Virus record (IMG/VR): IMGVR_UViG_3300008448_000194
Span: 1-42,495 of that record
Source: a virus
Reading direction: 5' to 3' (one strand)
Length of the DNA stretch: 42,495 bases
In this document: positions 12,136 through 20,796 of the stretch, piece after piece
How positions within the stretch are numbered: the stretch's first letter is position 1
How the letters are laid out: every line of letters starts with the position of its first letter
Program-made: the position numbers and the translations under genes
Notes under the pieces: model-generated
Told to the model about the DNA's origin: nothing
Database searches by the model: none
The model's input: only the letters and a program-made list of their open reading frames with translations

Positions 12136-12348
12136 ATGACACCACCTCCTGTTTGGAAAGATGCCGACGAGGCAGCCATCAAATGGAAAGAGCAGGATCC
12201 AGACCGTTGGATTAACTTGATTCAACACAGTTTGGACATAGCCAACAACCCACAGTTCTCTCCGAGTTACAAGGTTGGTTACATTGAGACGACCCTTGAG
12301 TTGCTTGAGGGAGAGTTGAAGCTTCGCAGGGCTGAGGGTCGTTGGTGA
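12136..12348 (+). CDS. Early hypothetical protein (70 aa)
   Basis: The gene begins five bases after the previous stop. The 70-residue helical protein begins MTPPPVWKDADEAA and contains LIQHSLDIANNPQF and YIETTLELLEGELKLRRAEG, a probable long amphipathic helix. No membrane segment or known motif is visible. The stop overlaps the next ATG (TGATG). Confidence 0.55.
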   Translation: MTPPPVWKDADEAAIKWKEQDPDRWINLIQHSLDIANNPQFSPSYKVGYIETTLELLEGELKLRRAEGRW

Positions 12349-12530
12349 TGCTGATGTTCCCCTGGCTTGATCTAATGGATAGTCTTCATCCTGTTACAAA
12401 GGAAGAGATCCAGCGGACACAAAAGCTAAAGCACCTGCTCAAACCAACACAACGCTACCACCTACCTTTTACTTACCAACAAACCCATGATTCAGATGCT
12501 CAACCCAATGGACGTAGTGCGGAAGATTGA
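12348..12530 (+). CDS. Early small hypothetical protein (60 aa)
   Basis: The ATG overlaps the preceding stop; upstream TTG and GTG codons are alternatives. The product begins MLMFPWLDLMDSLH, is basic in the middle (TQKLKHLLKPTQRYH) and polar at the end. It overlaps the next gene by 44 nt in another frame, so the C-terminal part is less secure. No family is recognised. Confidence 0.4.
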   Translation: MLMFPWLDLMDSLHPVTKEEIQRTQKLKHLLKPTQRYHLPFTYQQTHDSDAQPNGRSAED

Positions 12531-12699
12531 ACGCTTTGGATCTGAGAGTCTTACTCATTCAGAACGAGTGTTTGTTGTTGAGGTCTTTCGTGCGGCTGCT
12601 TTTACTCAACGCAAGGAAGTTATGGAGGTTAAGGATCTTATTCAAAAGGCCCACCTTGAGTATTGCCTTTCTCTTGCCAGCAAGAAGAGGAAAAAATGA
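12487..12699 (+). CDS. Early hypothetical protein (70 aa)
   Basis: The 70-residue protein is helical: MDVVRKIERFGSESL, then HSERVFVVEVFRAAAF, then EVKDLIQKAHLEY with a basic tail SKKRKK. The start could be at 12487, 12499 or 12508; the last would reduce overlap with the previous gene. Its stop overlaps the next start (ATGA). No family is recognised. Confidence 0.5.
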   Translation: MIQMLNPMDVVRKIERFGSESLTHSERVFVVEVFRAAAFTQRKEVMEVKDLIQKAHLEYCLSLASKKRKK

Positions 12700-12914
12700 C
12701 CAGCCCACAGTGCTACTCGGTCTACGGAGGTGGCAAGGAAGTATGTGTCTATGCCCACAACAAAACACACGCCATCATGGCAGCTCTTGAGTTGTATCCA
12801 GAGCTTGAATACCACGCCCTCAACGTTGTTCTAACACCGGAATGGACCTCACCGTCGATCAGCTTGCCCTCCACCTGGAAGACATCCTCACCTGGAGGCA
12901 ACTCAGGAAGCTAG
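12696..12914 (+). CDS. Early hypothetical protein (72 aa)
   Basis: The ATGA overlap with the previous stop fixes the start at MTSPQCYSVYGGG. The first 50 residues look like a compact alpha/beta domain (EVCVYAHNKTHAIMAALELYPEL). The last 25 are serine- and proline-rich and overlap the next gene in another frame, so the true C-terminus may simply be an unstructured tail. No family is recognised. Confidence 0.5.
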   Translation: MTSPQCYSVYGGGKEVCVYAHNKTHAIMAALELYPELEYHALNVVLTPEWTSPSISLPSTWKTSSPGGNSGS

Positions 12915-13033
12915 CCAAACGAAACAAGCTTTCTCAGTATTCCTATCTTGGAAAGAAACAACTAGCGCAACTCCTTGCTATTCAAACCTTCAACCAAGCA
13001 CGACGTCATGCCCTTCCCAATCCCAAACAGTGA
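12842..13033 (+). CDS. Small SAP/Rho-N-like helical protein (63 aa)
   Basis: The product begins MDLTVDQLALHLEDI and contains QLRKLAKRNKLSQYSYLGKK, a pattern like the helix-extension-helix SAP or Rho N-terminal domain used for nucleic acid binding. A basic tail follows (NQARRHALPNPKQ). It overlaps its neighbours by 73 and 26 bases, unusual even for this dense operon. The nucleic-acid-binding idea rests on this motif alone. Confidence 0.5.
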   Translation: MDLTVDQLALHLEDILTWRQLRKLAKRNKLSQYSYLGKKQLAQLLAIQTFNQARRHALPNPKQ

Positions 13034-13301
13034 TGATTACGACGATCTCCTGTATACCCTCCAGCACATGGCTGTTGATCGGTGTACGGATCTTGTAGGC
13101 AGGTGCAATGCACACGCTGACATCCTTGATCCGGACCTTGATGGTGATGATGCCGGAAGGTTACTCAATGCCCAGCTTGGGTTGGATGGGTCAGAGGATG
13201 AGATCGACATGACTCAGAACCTGATTTCCATCATCAGCAACATCATCGTCATTCGACGAGCAAGGCACAACATCCACGCATCCATTCAAACTGAGGATTG
13301 A
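13008..13301 (+). CDS. Acidic protein just upstream of RNA polymerase (97 aa)
   Basis: The ATG at MPFPIPNSDDYDD is chosen over an earlier in-frame ATG that overlaps more of the previous gene. The 97-residue protein is highly acidic (DADILDPDLDGDDAG-like stretch, then GSEDEIDMTQ), with a hydrophobic helix NLISIISNIIVIRRA near the end. No family is recognised. Its stop overlaps the RNA polymerase ATG as TGATG, suggesting coupled translation. Confidence 0.55.
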   Translation: MPFPIPNSDDYDDLLYTLQHMAVDRCTDLVGRCNAHADILDPDLDGDDAGRLLNAQLGLDGSEDEIDMTQNLISIISNIIVIRRARHNIHASIQTED

Positions 13302-15637
13302 TGGCAACAAGAGAGCAACTCGCCAGACAGTATCAGCGGGAACTCAGTGCTCGCACCGAGGCCATTAACAGACTTAGAGAACGTACCCGTGTTGCGGAGG
13401 AACGCACCTATGCCAGCTCTACCGTTTATGGGAATGCGTTTATCAAGGCTGGTCTTCAAAAGATTACCGAAGAGATCAGCAGCAAGCTTCACCGCATCAG
13501 TCAAGGATGGGCTACTGAAAAGGCGGAGGCAGTCATTCCAATCAAGAGCTGTGATCCGGCAATCCTTGCCTTGATTACGGCAAAGGGTGTATTGGATGTT
13601 CTTGGTGTTAGGAGAATTGAGAAGCCAACATATGCCTACGTGACCACTCACATTGGCAGGCTGGTTTATGACCAGATGATGTTGGATCAATTTGAAGCAA
13701 CCCATCCAGAGCTGTTTGCCAAGGCCAAGCTCACCATCCACGCCCACAAAGGCTACCTCTACAAGGTTCAACGGTTTCGGGCAGCCATGCGGAAGGTGGA
13801 CTACTCACCAGATCGCTGGTCTCCTGCTGTTCGGCACCTTGTTGGAGGGTGGTTGGTTGATTGCCTTGCTAGGTCCACGGGATGGGTAGCCTCCAGGACC
13901 GCCTCTAAGGGCGGTAAACAGGAGATCACGGTACTCACCTACTCAACCGAGTTCCTCAAGGCCAAGGAGGCGCTTCTAGAGCAGGCTGAGGGCTTTGCTG
14001 CTTGCCTGTGGCCCATGCTGTGTGAGCCAAACGACTGGTCTGATGTCAGTAATGGGGGGTATCTGACCAACGAGCTGAGGCGACTCAATAAGCTTGTCAG
14101 GACACGCTCTCCAAGAAGGTGCTCTGTAGAACGGGGAAGCGCGGCACTAGCCATGCTGAACCGACTCCAGAAGGTGCCATACCGGATCAACCCTGAGATC
14201 CTGGACATCGCCAACTTCTGCATGGAACGCCGCCTTACGGTGGGTAAGTTCCGAGCTGAGGAACCAACACCTCCTCCGCCAAAGCCAGAGCCTTGGGAGA
14301 CTGCTTCCGAGGAAGACAAGATTGCTTATCGACGGGCTCGTACTGAGATCGAAGATAACAACTCGGCACTGGCGCAGAAGAACTACCGAACGACTGAGTG
14401 TTTGTTTGTTGCAAACAAGTACAAAGATGACACGTTCTGGATTCCCTGGTCATTTGATTTCCGGGGAAGGGTCTATCCAATTCCCACAAGCCTCAGCCCT
14501 CAAGGTACTGACTTTGAGAAGAGTCTTATTTATTTTCAAGAGGAAGGCCCAGTCAATGACTGGTGGTTAGGATTTCAAGTAGCTACTACTTGGGGTCTTG
14601 ATAAAGCTCCTATGGAGGAGAGGATAACTTGGGCAAAGGAGAACCATGACTTCATTGGGATGATTGCTTCTGATCCAAAAGGAACAATCTCTACATGGTC
14701 AGGTGCTGAAGAGCCTTGGTGTTTTCTTGCTTCTGCTATTGAGTATTACCACTGTGTCATTACTAAAACAAAACAAACCTCTGGTCTTCCTGTGTCTGTT
14801 GATGCCACTTGCTCTGGTCTCCAACACCTATCAGCATTGGCGCTTGACAGAACCGCAGCGGAGATGGTCAACGTTGTCCCCACACCGAGACCGTCAGACG
14901 GGTATGCCATTGTTGCCGAGAAAGCAAAGGAACAACTTCCTGAGCACCTTCATCCGATCATTACTCGGAAGGTAACAAAACGAACCGTGATGACCACCCC
15001 TTATGGGGTTACTGAGAACTCGGCCAGAGATTACATTCGTCAGGAGCTTAAGGGTATTGAACTTCAACCAGGAGAACTACAAGCAATCGTCAAAGCAGTT
15101 TACCGTTATGCGGTTAAACAGGTCTTTGCTGGTCCTTGTAACTCCATGGAGTTCATCCAAAAGACTGCTGGTGAAGTAATTAAATCTGGCCGTACTCATC
15201 TTGAGTGGGTCACACCTTCTGGATTTCCTGTCGTTCAAGAATACAGACGGAATGATTGTGAACGGGTCAACACCAAGCTTCTTGGTCAACGCGTTCAGAC
15301 TCATCTCCTGAAGCCCTTCGATGAACGACAGATAGACCTATCCAAGGCCAGAACTGCGTCTAGTCCGAACCTTGTTCACAGCCTAGATGCAGCTCTTCTT
15401 CATCTTGTCTTTGCTGAATGGGAACAACCCTTCACGGTTATCCATGACTGTGTGTTGGGTCGATCCTGTGACATGGATCAGATGGGGAATGCGATTCGTG
15501 ACAAGTTCGTTGAGATCTATTCACAGCCTGTGCTCAAAAACTGGGCAGAGCAGCTTGGAGTTGATTTCGATGAGAGTGTCATGATCAATACACTGGACAT
15601 CAACGATGTTCAAAACTCCTCTTATTTTTTCTGCTAA
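13301..15637 (+). CDS. Single-subunit phage RNA polymerase (T7 gp1-like)
   Basis: This 778-residue polymerase should transcribe the middle and late genes from phage-specific promoters. Motif A is DFRGRVYPIP (D386, T7 D537), motif B is RKVTKRTVMTTPYG (K560, R561, M564 and Y568, matching T7 K631, R632, M635 and Y639), and motif C is IHDCVLG (D716, T7 D812; T7 has HDS). It is about 100 residues shorter than the 883-residue T7 enzyme, mainly in the N-terminal region, as in cyanophage homologues. The ATG overlaps the previous stop, and the gene is the end point of the second early operon. Confidence 0.97.
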   Translation: MATREQLARQYQRELSARTEAINRLRERTRVAEERTYASSTVYGNAFIKAGLQKITEEISSKLHRISQGWATEKAEAVIPIKSCDPAILALITAKGVLDVLGVRRIEKPTYAYVTTHIGRLVYDQMMLDQFEATHPELFAKAKLTIHAHKGYLYKVQRFRAAMRKVDYSPDRWSPAVRHLVGGWLVDCLARSTGWVASRTASKGGKQEITVLTYSTEFLKAKEALLEQAEGFAACLWPMLCEPNDWSDVSNGGYLTNELRRLNKLVRTRSPRRCSVERGSAALAMLNRLQKVPYRINPEILDIANFCMERRLTVGKFRAEEPTPPPPKPEPWETASEEDKIAYRRARTEIEDNNSALAQKNYRTTECLFVANKYKDDTFWIPWSFDFRGRVYPIPTSLSPQGTDFEKSLIYFQEEGPVNDWWLGFQVATTWGLDKAPMEERITWAKENHDFIGMIASDPKGTISTWSGAEEPWCFLASAIEYYHCVITKTKQTSGLPVSVDATCSGLQHLSALALDRTAAEMVNVVPTPRPSDGYAIVAEKAKEQLPEHLHPIITRKVTKRTVMTTPYGVTENSARDYIRQELKGIELQPGELQAIVKAVYRYAVKQVFAGPCNSMEFIQKTAGEVIKSGRTHLEWVTPSGFPVVQEYRRNDCERVNTKLLGQRVQTHLLKPFDERQIDLSKARTASSPNLVHSLDAALLHLVFAEWEQPFTVIHDCVLGRSCDMDQMGNAIRDKFVEIYSQPVLKNWAEQLGVDFDESVMINTLDINDVQNSSYFFC

Positions 15638-15894
15638 TGGGAAGCACCGTCCCTGATTTCTCCGCACTTGCCGAATGTTTTGCTGTGCGTGAGTCGGTCA
15701 TCGAAAACCTCTTTGAGGAATACGAGGTCGAGGTCGAAGCCTTTGGCATTGAGATTAACTTCTACGAATACCTCGTGGAAGAGTTTGCTCAAGCTGCTTA
15801 CATGATCGAAGCTCTCCAAAATAATGGTGATGCTGTCGATTGTCTCGAAGCTTACGACGCGGCGTATTCTCTCTTTGAGGATGAGAATGGCTGA
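15637..15894 (+). CDS. Acidic hypothetical protein after RNA polymerase (85 aa)
   Basis: The ATG overlaps the RNA polymerase stop as TAATG. The 85-residue product is strongly acidic and helical (ESVIENLFEEYEVEVEAF, YEYLVEEFAQAAYMIEAL). This is the T7 map position of small regulators such as the gp2 inhibitor of host RNA polymerase, but no sequence similarity is visible. No family is recognised. Confidence 0.55.
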   Translation: MGSTVPDFSALAECFAVRESVIENLFEEYEVEVEAFGIEINFYEYLVEEFAQAAYMIEALQNNGDAVDCLEAYDAAYSLFEDENG

Positions 15895-16057
15895 TCCAAT
15901 CCACAGCTTTGATCTGACTGTGGAGGACATCATTGAAGCCAACCGAATCTATGATCCATCATTGGATGATAGTATTGAGGATGTCTTTGAGTTGATCCGA
16001 GATCACAACCAGATCACAACTAACGCTGAACTCCACCACCACCTGACGCATGTCTGA
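15887..16057 (+). CDS. Small acidic hypothetical protein (56 aa)
   Basis: The start at MADPIHSFDLTVEDI overlaps the previous gene by eight bases; MRMADP six bases earlier is an alternative. The product is acidic and helical, with SIEDVFELIRDHNQ and a histidine-rich end (LHHHLTHV). No family is recognised. It overlaps the ssDNA-binding protein gene by eight bases. Confidence 0.5.
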   Translation: MADPIHSFDLTVEDIIEANRIYDPSLDDSIEDVFELIRDHNQITTNAELHHHLTHV

Positions 16058-16616
16058 ATCCCGCTACATCATCACCACCACACTGGAAGGGTACGTAAAT
16101 GCCCTGAAGCCTGCTGGTAAGTTCAATAACTGCTGCTTCTCCTTTTCTCTTGGAAAGGAAGACATGGCTAAGTTTGATGAAGCTTACGACAGGGCCATGG
16201 TATGGGGTGAATCCAAAATGGCTGGCAAGCGTTTCACCAAGGAACTTCCTAAGTGGGACGAGTCTGGTCTGATTAAGTACAGCTACGGCGGGGAAAGCAA
16301 CAACCCCATGTTCCCGTGGATTGATACTGATGGTGTTCCCATTGACATGGACACCGTTATCTGGAAGGGCACTGTTGCCAAGCTGATCATTGATCTTCGT
16401 CCCTATGTTTACTCCACCAAGGTTGGACTTGGAGTCAAGGTTCGAGGCGCTCAAATTATCAAACTGGTTAGCTCTGGCGGGTCTGATTCTGGTGGGCTTG
16501 AGTCTGAGGATGTGGCTGCTATCTTTGGAACTTCTGATGGTTTCAAGGCTGGCTCTCCATCGTTTGAACCGAACCCTTCAACAGATCAAGCTGAAGACGA
16601 CGACTTTCCGTTCTGA
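16050..16616 (+). CDS. Single-stranded DNA-binding protein (T7 gp2.5-like)
   Basis: The 188-residue protein should coat ssDNA and contact polymerase and primase-helicase at the fork. Support comes from gene order (RNA polymerase, this gene, endonuclease I, primase), the OB-fold-like KGTVAKLIIDLRPYVY and VGLGVKVRGAQIIKLV strands, and the acidic tail ending EDDDFPF. Such a tail with a terminal phenylalanine is the hallmark of T7 gp2.5, where it mediates protein contacts. Length is less than the 232 residues of T7 gp2.5. It overlaps the next gene by one base. Confidence 0.85.
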   Translation: MSESRYIITTTLEGYVNALKPAGKFNNCCFSFSLGKEDMAKFDEAYDRAMVWGESKMAGKRFTKELPKWDESGLIKYSYGGESNNPMFPWIDTDGVPIDMDTVIWKGTVAKLIIDLRPYVYSTKVGLGVKVRGAQIIKLVSSGGSDSGGLESEDVAAIFGTSDGFKAGSPSFEPNPSTDQAEDDDFPF

Positions 16617-16972
16617 TGGCTAAGTACCGGTCCCGTCTCGAAGAGCGGCTTGCCCGGTGGTTAGAAGTCAATGGACAATCGTTTGATTATGAGACCCTAA
16701 AGCTTGACTACACCATAAAGGCCGTTTATACACCGGACTTTATTCTTCCCAATGGGGTGATCTTGGAGGCCAAGGGCTACTTCAAGCCAGAAGACCGGAG
16801 AAAGATGCTTGCCGTTAAAAAGCACCATCCTGATCTGGACATTCGCTTGGTCTTCCAGGCACCCTTTAATACCATCACAAAGGATTCTAAAACTACCTAT
16901 GCGATGTGGGCAGAGAAGAATAACTTTCCTTGGTGTCCTTATTACAGCATTCCACTTGATTGGTTTGAATGA
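16616..16972 (+). CDS. Endonuclease I, Holliday junction resolvase (T7 gp3-like)
   Basis: The 118-residue enzyme should resolve branched DNA before packaging and help degrade host DNA. The active-site pattern is clear: an acidic residue in SRLEERLARWLE (E9 or E10), D41 in YTPDFILPNG, and E51 with K53 in ILEAKGYFK, matching T7 E20, D55, E65 and K67. The size is close to the 149 residues of T7 gp3, lacking some C-terminal sequence. It lies between the ssDNA-binding protein and primase-helicase genes as in T7. Its stop overlaps the next start (ATGA). Confidence 0.92.
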   Translation: MAKYRSRLEERLARWLEVNGQSFDYETLKLDYTIKAVYTPDFILPNGVILEAKGYFKPEDRRKMLAVKKHHPDLDIRLVFQAPFNTITKDSKTTYAMWAEKNNFPWCPYYSIPLDWFE

Positions 16973-17076
16973 AAATCAGCAAAGCCCTTGCCGGTAAAGT
17001 TTTTATCAGCAAGAAAAAAAAGTCCAAGCGTCCCCCCAAGGGCGTTAAGAAGTATCGTGGTCAAGGCCGTCGATGA
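16969..17076 (+). CDS. Basic mini-protein with KYRGQGR motif (35 aa)
   Basis: ATGA overlaps at both ends fix this 35-codon frame. The product begins MKISKALAGKVFISKKKK and ends KKYRGQGRR. A K-x-YRGQGR terminal motif on a tiny basic protein next to endonuclease genes recurs in many T7-like phages, function unknown. The charge suggests DNA or RNA binding. Confidence 0.65.
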   Translation: MKISKALAGKVFISKKKKSKRPPKGVKKYRGQGRR

Positions 17077-17282
17077 ACTACCAATCACCGTTTGCCACCA
17101 AGCAGCGTCTCCTTGAATACCTTAGTGATTTCTTTGCGGAAGTTCCTGATGGGTACGATCCAGACGAAGTGGCCGATGCGATCTTTGAGTCCTTAGAAAG
17201 CTGGATTTCTTATCACCAAACAAACCTCTGCACCTATGAGCTTGTTCGATCAAAGCTCCGAGAGCGAATTTGTAAGGCATGA
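17073..17282 (+). CDS. Acidic hypothetical protein before primase (69 aa)
   Basis: The start overlaps the mini-protein stop as ATGA. The 69-residue product is helical and acidic (LLEYLSDFFAEVPDGYDPDE, ADAIFESLESWISYH), then basic at its end (ELVRSKLRERICKA). It overlaps the primase start by 47 bases. No family is recognised. Confidence 0.5.
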   Translation: MNYQSPFATKQRLLEYLSDFFAEVPDGYDPDEVADAIFESLESWISYHQTNLCTYELVRSKLRERICKA

Positions 17283-18870
17283 ACCCTGCCCTTCTTGTGG
17301 CAGTAGTGATGCCCTTGGTCGTTATTCTGATGGTCATGGGCATTGCTTTTCTTGTGGCCATTACGAGTTTGGTGATGGCGAATCTATTCCTTCTCACAAG
17401 CCGCAATTCCGCATGGACTTTACCGGGGACATCGTTCCTCTTCGCTCCAGAGGTATCCTTGAAGACACCTGCAAAAAGTTCAACGTAAGGTATGATGCGG
17501 AGACTAAAACTCTTCGCTTTCCTTACTATGACGCTGCTGGTCAGTTGATCGCTTTCAAGGCACGGACACCCGACAAGGATTTCCGATGGTCAGGCAAGAA
17601 TGAGGACCACCAACTCTTCGGTCAGCAGCTCTTTGGTGGAGCTAAGGGCAACAACAAAACCATCGTTGTTACCGAGGGCGAGCTAGATGCCTTGAGTGTC
17701 TGGCAGGCCCGCCCTAACTGGCCAGTGGTAAGCCTCGACAACGGGGCACAGGCCGCCAAAAAGTCCCTTCAGCATCAATACAAATTTATCGACAGGTACG
17801 ACGAAATCGTGCTTCTGTTTGATAATGATGAACCAGGACAAAAAGCCGCCCAAGAGTGTGCTCAACTGTTCAGTCATCAAAAGGTATTCATTGCAACCCT
17901 GTCCAATTACAAGGATGCCAATGAAGCCATCATGGCTAAAGATGCTGAAGCCATTCGTCAAGCCTTCTGGCAAAAGAAACCGTATTCACCAAAGACAGTC
18001 ATTGATGGTCGTGATCTTTTTGATCTAGCCATCAAGCCGTTGCATGGTCGGGATGCGGCGTGGCCATTCAGTTGTCTTGATAGCATCACCAGCGGGCTCA
18101 GGCTCGGTGAATTGGTGACGGTGACCGCAGGTTCTGGCGTGGGGAAGAGTACGTTTTGTGGTGAGGTTGCCCAATCATTGGTTGACCAAGGCCAGCATGT
18201 TGGCTACATTGCGCTTGAGGAGAGTCTTCAACGGACTGCTCTTCGCTTGATGTCCGTCAAGGCAAACAAAGCTCTTCACCTCAACAATGAACTTCCGGAA
18301 GCTGAACTTAAGGCAGCGTTTGAATCGTCCCTTGGTTCGGGACAGGTATTTCTTCGTGATGGGTTCGGGTCAGTCGATCCTGAGGCCATACTTAGTGATT
18401 GCCGGTTCATGGCACAGGCAAAAGAAGTTAAGTGGATCATCCTCGATCACCTTTCCATTCTCATGTCTGGGAATGAATCACACGATGAACGCAAGCTCAT
18501 TGATGTTACGATGACCAAGCTTCGATCTTTTGTTGAAGAGACTGGTGTTGGAATGATCCTTATCAGCCACCTCAAGCGCCCCCAGGGCGACAAGGGACAC
18601 GAAGACGGCCAACAGGTTAGCCTTGGGCAACTGCGGGGCTCTCACAGCATCGTGCAGCTATCTGACATGGTTATTGCTCTTGAGCGTAATCTATCCTCAG
18701 GTAACAACTTTGCTAACATTCGTGTTCTGAAGAACCGATTCAATGGCCAAACTGGAAAGGCCGGAACCATTTGCTACAGCTCTGAAACTGGTCGCATGAC
18801 CGAAGACCTTACTGCTGAGTTCGATGACTCCAAAGCAACAACTGGATCAAACAGTTACGGAGATTTCTAG
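17236..18870 (+). CDS. Primase-helicase (T7 gp4-like)
   Basis: The 544-residue bifunctional enzyme should make primers and unwind DNA. A zinc ribbon at residues 18-40 has C18, C21, C37 and C40. The TOPRIM primase core has VVTEGELDAL (E147) and LLFDNDEPG (D196, D198). The RecA-like helicase begins near 270, with Walker A TAGSGVGKST (about 297-306) and a Walker B WIILDHLSIL. It ends SNSYGDF, with a terminal phenylalanine that in T7 gp4 contacts the polymerase. Length is close to the 566 of T7. The start overlaps the preceding gene by 47 bases, and the end overlaps a zinc-ribbon gene by the same amount. Confidence 0.96.
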   Translation: MSLFDQSSESEFVRHEPCPSCGSSDALGRYSDGHGHCFSCGHYEFGDGESIPSHKPQFRMDFTGDIVPLRSRGILEDTCKKFNVRYDAETKTLRFPYYDAAGQLIAFKARTPDKDFRWSGKNEDHQLFGQQLFGGAKGNNKTIVVTEGELDALSVWQARPNWPVVSLDNGAQAAKKSLQHQYKFIDRYDEIVLLFDNDEPGQKAAQECAQLFSHQKVFIATLSNYKDANEAIMAKDAEAIRQAFWQKKPYSPKTVIDGRDLFDLAIKPLHGRDAAWPFSCLDSITSGLRLGELVTVTAGSGVGKSTFCGEVAQSLVDQGQHVGYIALEESLQRTALRLMSVKANKALHLNNELPEAELKAAFESSLGSGQVFLRDGFGSVDPEAILSDCRFMAQAKEVKWIILDHLSILMSGNESHDERKLIDVTMTKLRSFVEETGVGMILISHLKRPQGDKGHEDGQQVSLGQLRGSHSIVQLSDMVIALERNLSSGNNFANIRVLKNRFNGQTGKAGTICYSSETGRMTEDLTAEFDDSKATTGSNSYGDF

Positions 18871-19015
18871 TCGTGTTGTTTGTGCCTGCGGTTCTGACGC
18901 TTTCTTTTTCTCAGAGATGGACCCGAGTGGTTACTTCTGTGAAGAATGCGGGCGTCCGGATGCTATCACGCAACGTGAACTTGAAACTCAAGAACCAGGA
19001 TACTGGGGCCTATGA
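18824..19015 (+). CDS. Small zinc-ribbon protein (63 aa)
   Basis: After an N-terminal helix (MTPKQQLDQTVTEI) the product shows a zinc ribbon, CAC followed by FCEECG, with 16 residues between the pairs. It starts inside the primase gene and ends four bases into the polymerase gene (ATGA). Zinc ribbons of this size often bind nucleic acid or a polymerase. The location between primase and polymerase suggests a replication accessory role, but nothing more specific can be said. Confidence 0.6.
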   Translation: MTPKQQLDQTVTEISSRVVCACGSDAFFFSEMDPSGYFCEECGRPDAITQRELETQEPGYWGL

Positions 19016-20796
19016 AACTCGTCTTTGACATAGAGACGAATGGTTTACCCCGCCAAGGGTTAAGCTGTATCCACTGTCTCGTGACCAAAAACATCGACAC
19101 AGGAGAAGTCCTGAGATATAACGATGTTGGCACCCACGAATCCATCACCACTGGAATTAACATCCTTGCCGAAGCTGATGTCCTAATTGGGCATAACATT
19201 GTTGGCTTTGATGTTCCCGTTATTCAAGGAATTTATCCATTCTTTGAACCAACCGGCAAGCTATGCGACACTCTAATTTTAAGTCGCTTGTTTCAGCCTG
19301 ACATTCTATCGATTGACTTCCGCAGGAAACCAATTGGGATGCCTGGCAAACTCTATGGTCGCCATTCGTTGGAGGCGTGGGGTTATCGTCTTGGTGATTA
19401 CAAGGGTGAGTTTGGTAAAACTACCGACTGGTCTGATTGGTCCCAAGAAATGGAGGACTACTGCGAACAGGATGTTCACGTTTGTGAGACCCTGTTTAAT
19501 AGTGTCTTCCGCAAGAACATGAAGAAGTACCTTGATGCTGTCTGGTTAGAACATGACCTAGCAAAGATCATGGCACTTCAAGAAACAGCAGGTTGGCCCT
19601 TTGATGTTAGTAAAGCCCAGAAGCTAGAGTCCACTCTCCGAACAGAGATGGATCAGCTTGCCGATCACATGCGAGAAACCTTCCCGTATGTTGATGGCGG
19701 AACCATGATTCCCAAGAGGAACAACAGCACCAAAGGGTATTTTGAAGGGGCTGAGTTCACCAAGCTCAAGGAGTTCAATCCAACCAGCAGGCAACATATC
19801 GCCTGGGCATTTGCTACCTGGAGGGGCTGGAAGCCTGAGCAATTCACCGACACCGGAGCACCAAAGATTGATGAAGGAGTACTTCAATCCATCAACACTG
19901 ACGAAGCAAACACCTTTGGACGAATCCTTGAGCTTCAAAAAGCCCTTGGACAACTCAGTGATGGAAACAACGCCTGGCTTAAGATGGTCACCCCGGAAGG
20001 GCGTATCCACCATGTTTGCCAGCTTGCTACCAACACCGGGCGCAACGCGCACAGCCGACCAAATCTTGGGCAGACGAGTTCGGATCCTCGTTGTCGTGAA
20101 CTATTTGGTCCTGGCCATGGTATGCGTCAGGTTGGTGCCGATGCTTCCGGCTTGGAGCTTCGTATGCTTGGGCATTACCTCGCTGAGTTTGATGGCGGTG
20201 CTTTCGCTGACGTTGTAGTTAATGGAGACATCCATCAACAAAATGCCGACCGTGTTGGCTGTTCACGTAAAGAAGTCAAAACCCTGACCTATGCGTTTAT
20301 CTACGGCGCATCTGATCGCAAGATCGGAGCTTCCCTCAATAAGTCCCTCGATGAAGCGGAAGCTAAAAAGCTTGGCAAAGAAATTCGCGCCAAGTTTCTT
20401 AAAGCGATTCCCGGCCTTGACGACCTACTTAAGTTCGTCAGTAAGTCTGCTGCTTCTGATGTGCTTATTGGGTTGGATGGCAGGCCAATCAAACTCCAAG
20501 GTAAAAAGCACGCCGCCCTCAACTATCTCCTTCAATCAGCAGGGGCAATAGTTTGTAAGCGGTGGAATGTAATTGCCTTCAATCAAATACAAGAACTCGG
20601 ATGGAACTGGGACATTGACTATCAATGGCTCGGATGGATTCATGACGAGATTCAGCTCGCTGTTCAACCGCACCTAGTAAATGACGCTAAGTTCCAACTC
20701 GAATGGTCAATCGTCCAAGCGGGGGAATACTACAACCTCCGTGTTCCCCTTGCCTCAGAAGCAAAAGAGGGCAGCAGTTGGGCGGACTGCCATTGA
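19012..20796 (+). CDS. Family A DNA polymerase (T7 gp5-like)
   Basis: The 594-residue replicative polymerase has an N-terminal proofreading exonuclease starting VFDIETNGL (D6, E8), with a later YCEQDVHVCETL exonuclease box. Polymerase motif A is GADASGLELRMLGHYL, motif B is RKEVKTLTYAFIYGA and motif C is GWIHDEIQL. The position equivalent to E. coli Phe762 and T7 Tyr526 is Tyr427. It is about 110 residues shorter than T7 gp5 (704), so the thioredoxin-binding insertion is probably absent or reduced. It overlaps the zinc-ribbon gene by four bases, and the exonuclease frame begins within its 3' end. Confidence 0.97.
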   Translation: MKLVFDIETNGLPRQGLSCIHCLVTKNIDTGEVLRYNDVGTHESITTGINILAEADVLIGHNIVGFDVPVIQGIYPFFEPTGKLCDTLILSRLFQPDILSIDFRRKPIGMPGKLYGRHSLEAWGYRLGDYKGEFGKTTDWSDWSQEMEDYCEQDVHVCETLFNSVFRKNMKKYLDAVWLEHDLAKIMALQETAGWPFDVSKAQKLESTLRTEMDQLADHMRETFPYVDGGTMIPKRNNSTKGYFEGAEFTKLKEFNPTSRQHIAWAFATWRGWKPEQFTDTGAPKIDEGVLQSINTDEANTFGRILELQKALGQLSDGNNAWLKMVTPEGRIHHVCQLATNTGRNAHSRPNLGQTSSDPRCRELFGPGHGMRQVGADASGLELRMLGHYLAEFDGGAFADVVVNGDIHQQNADRVGCSRKEVKTLTYAFIYGASDRKIGASLNKSLDEAEAKKLGKEIRAKFLKAIPGLDDLLKFVSKSAASDVLIGLDGRPIKLQGKKHAALNYLLQSAGAIVCKRWNVIAFNQIQELGWNWDIDYQWLGWIHDEIQLAVQPHLVNDAKFQLEWSIVQAGEYYNLRVPLASEAKEGSSWADCH

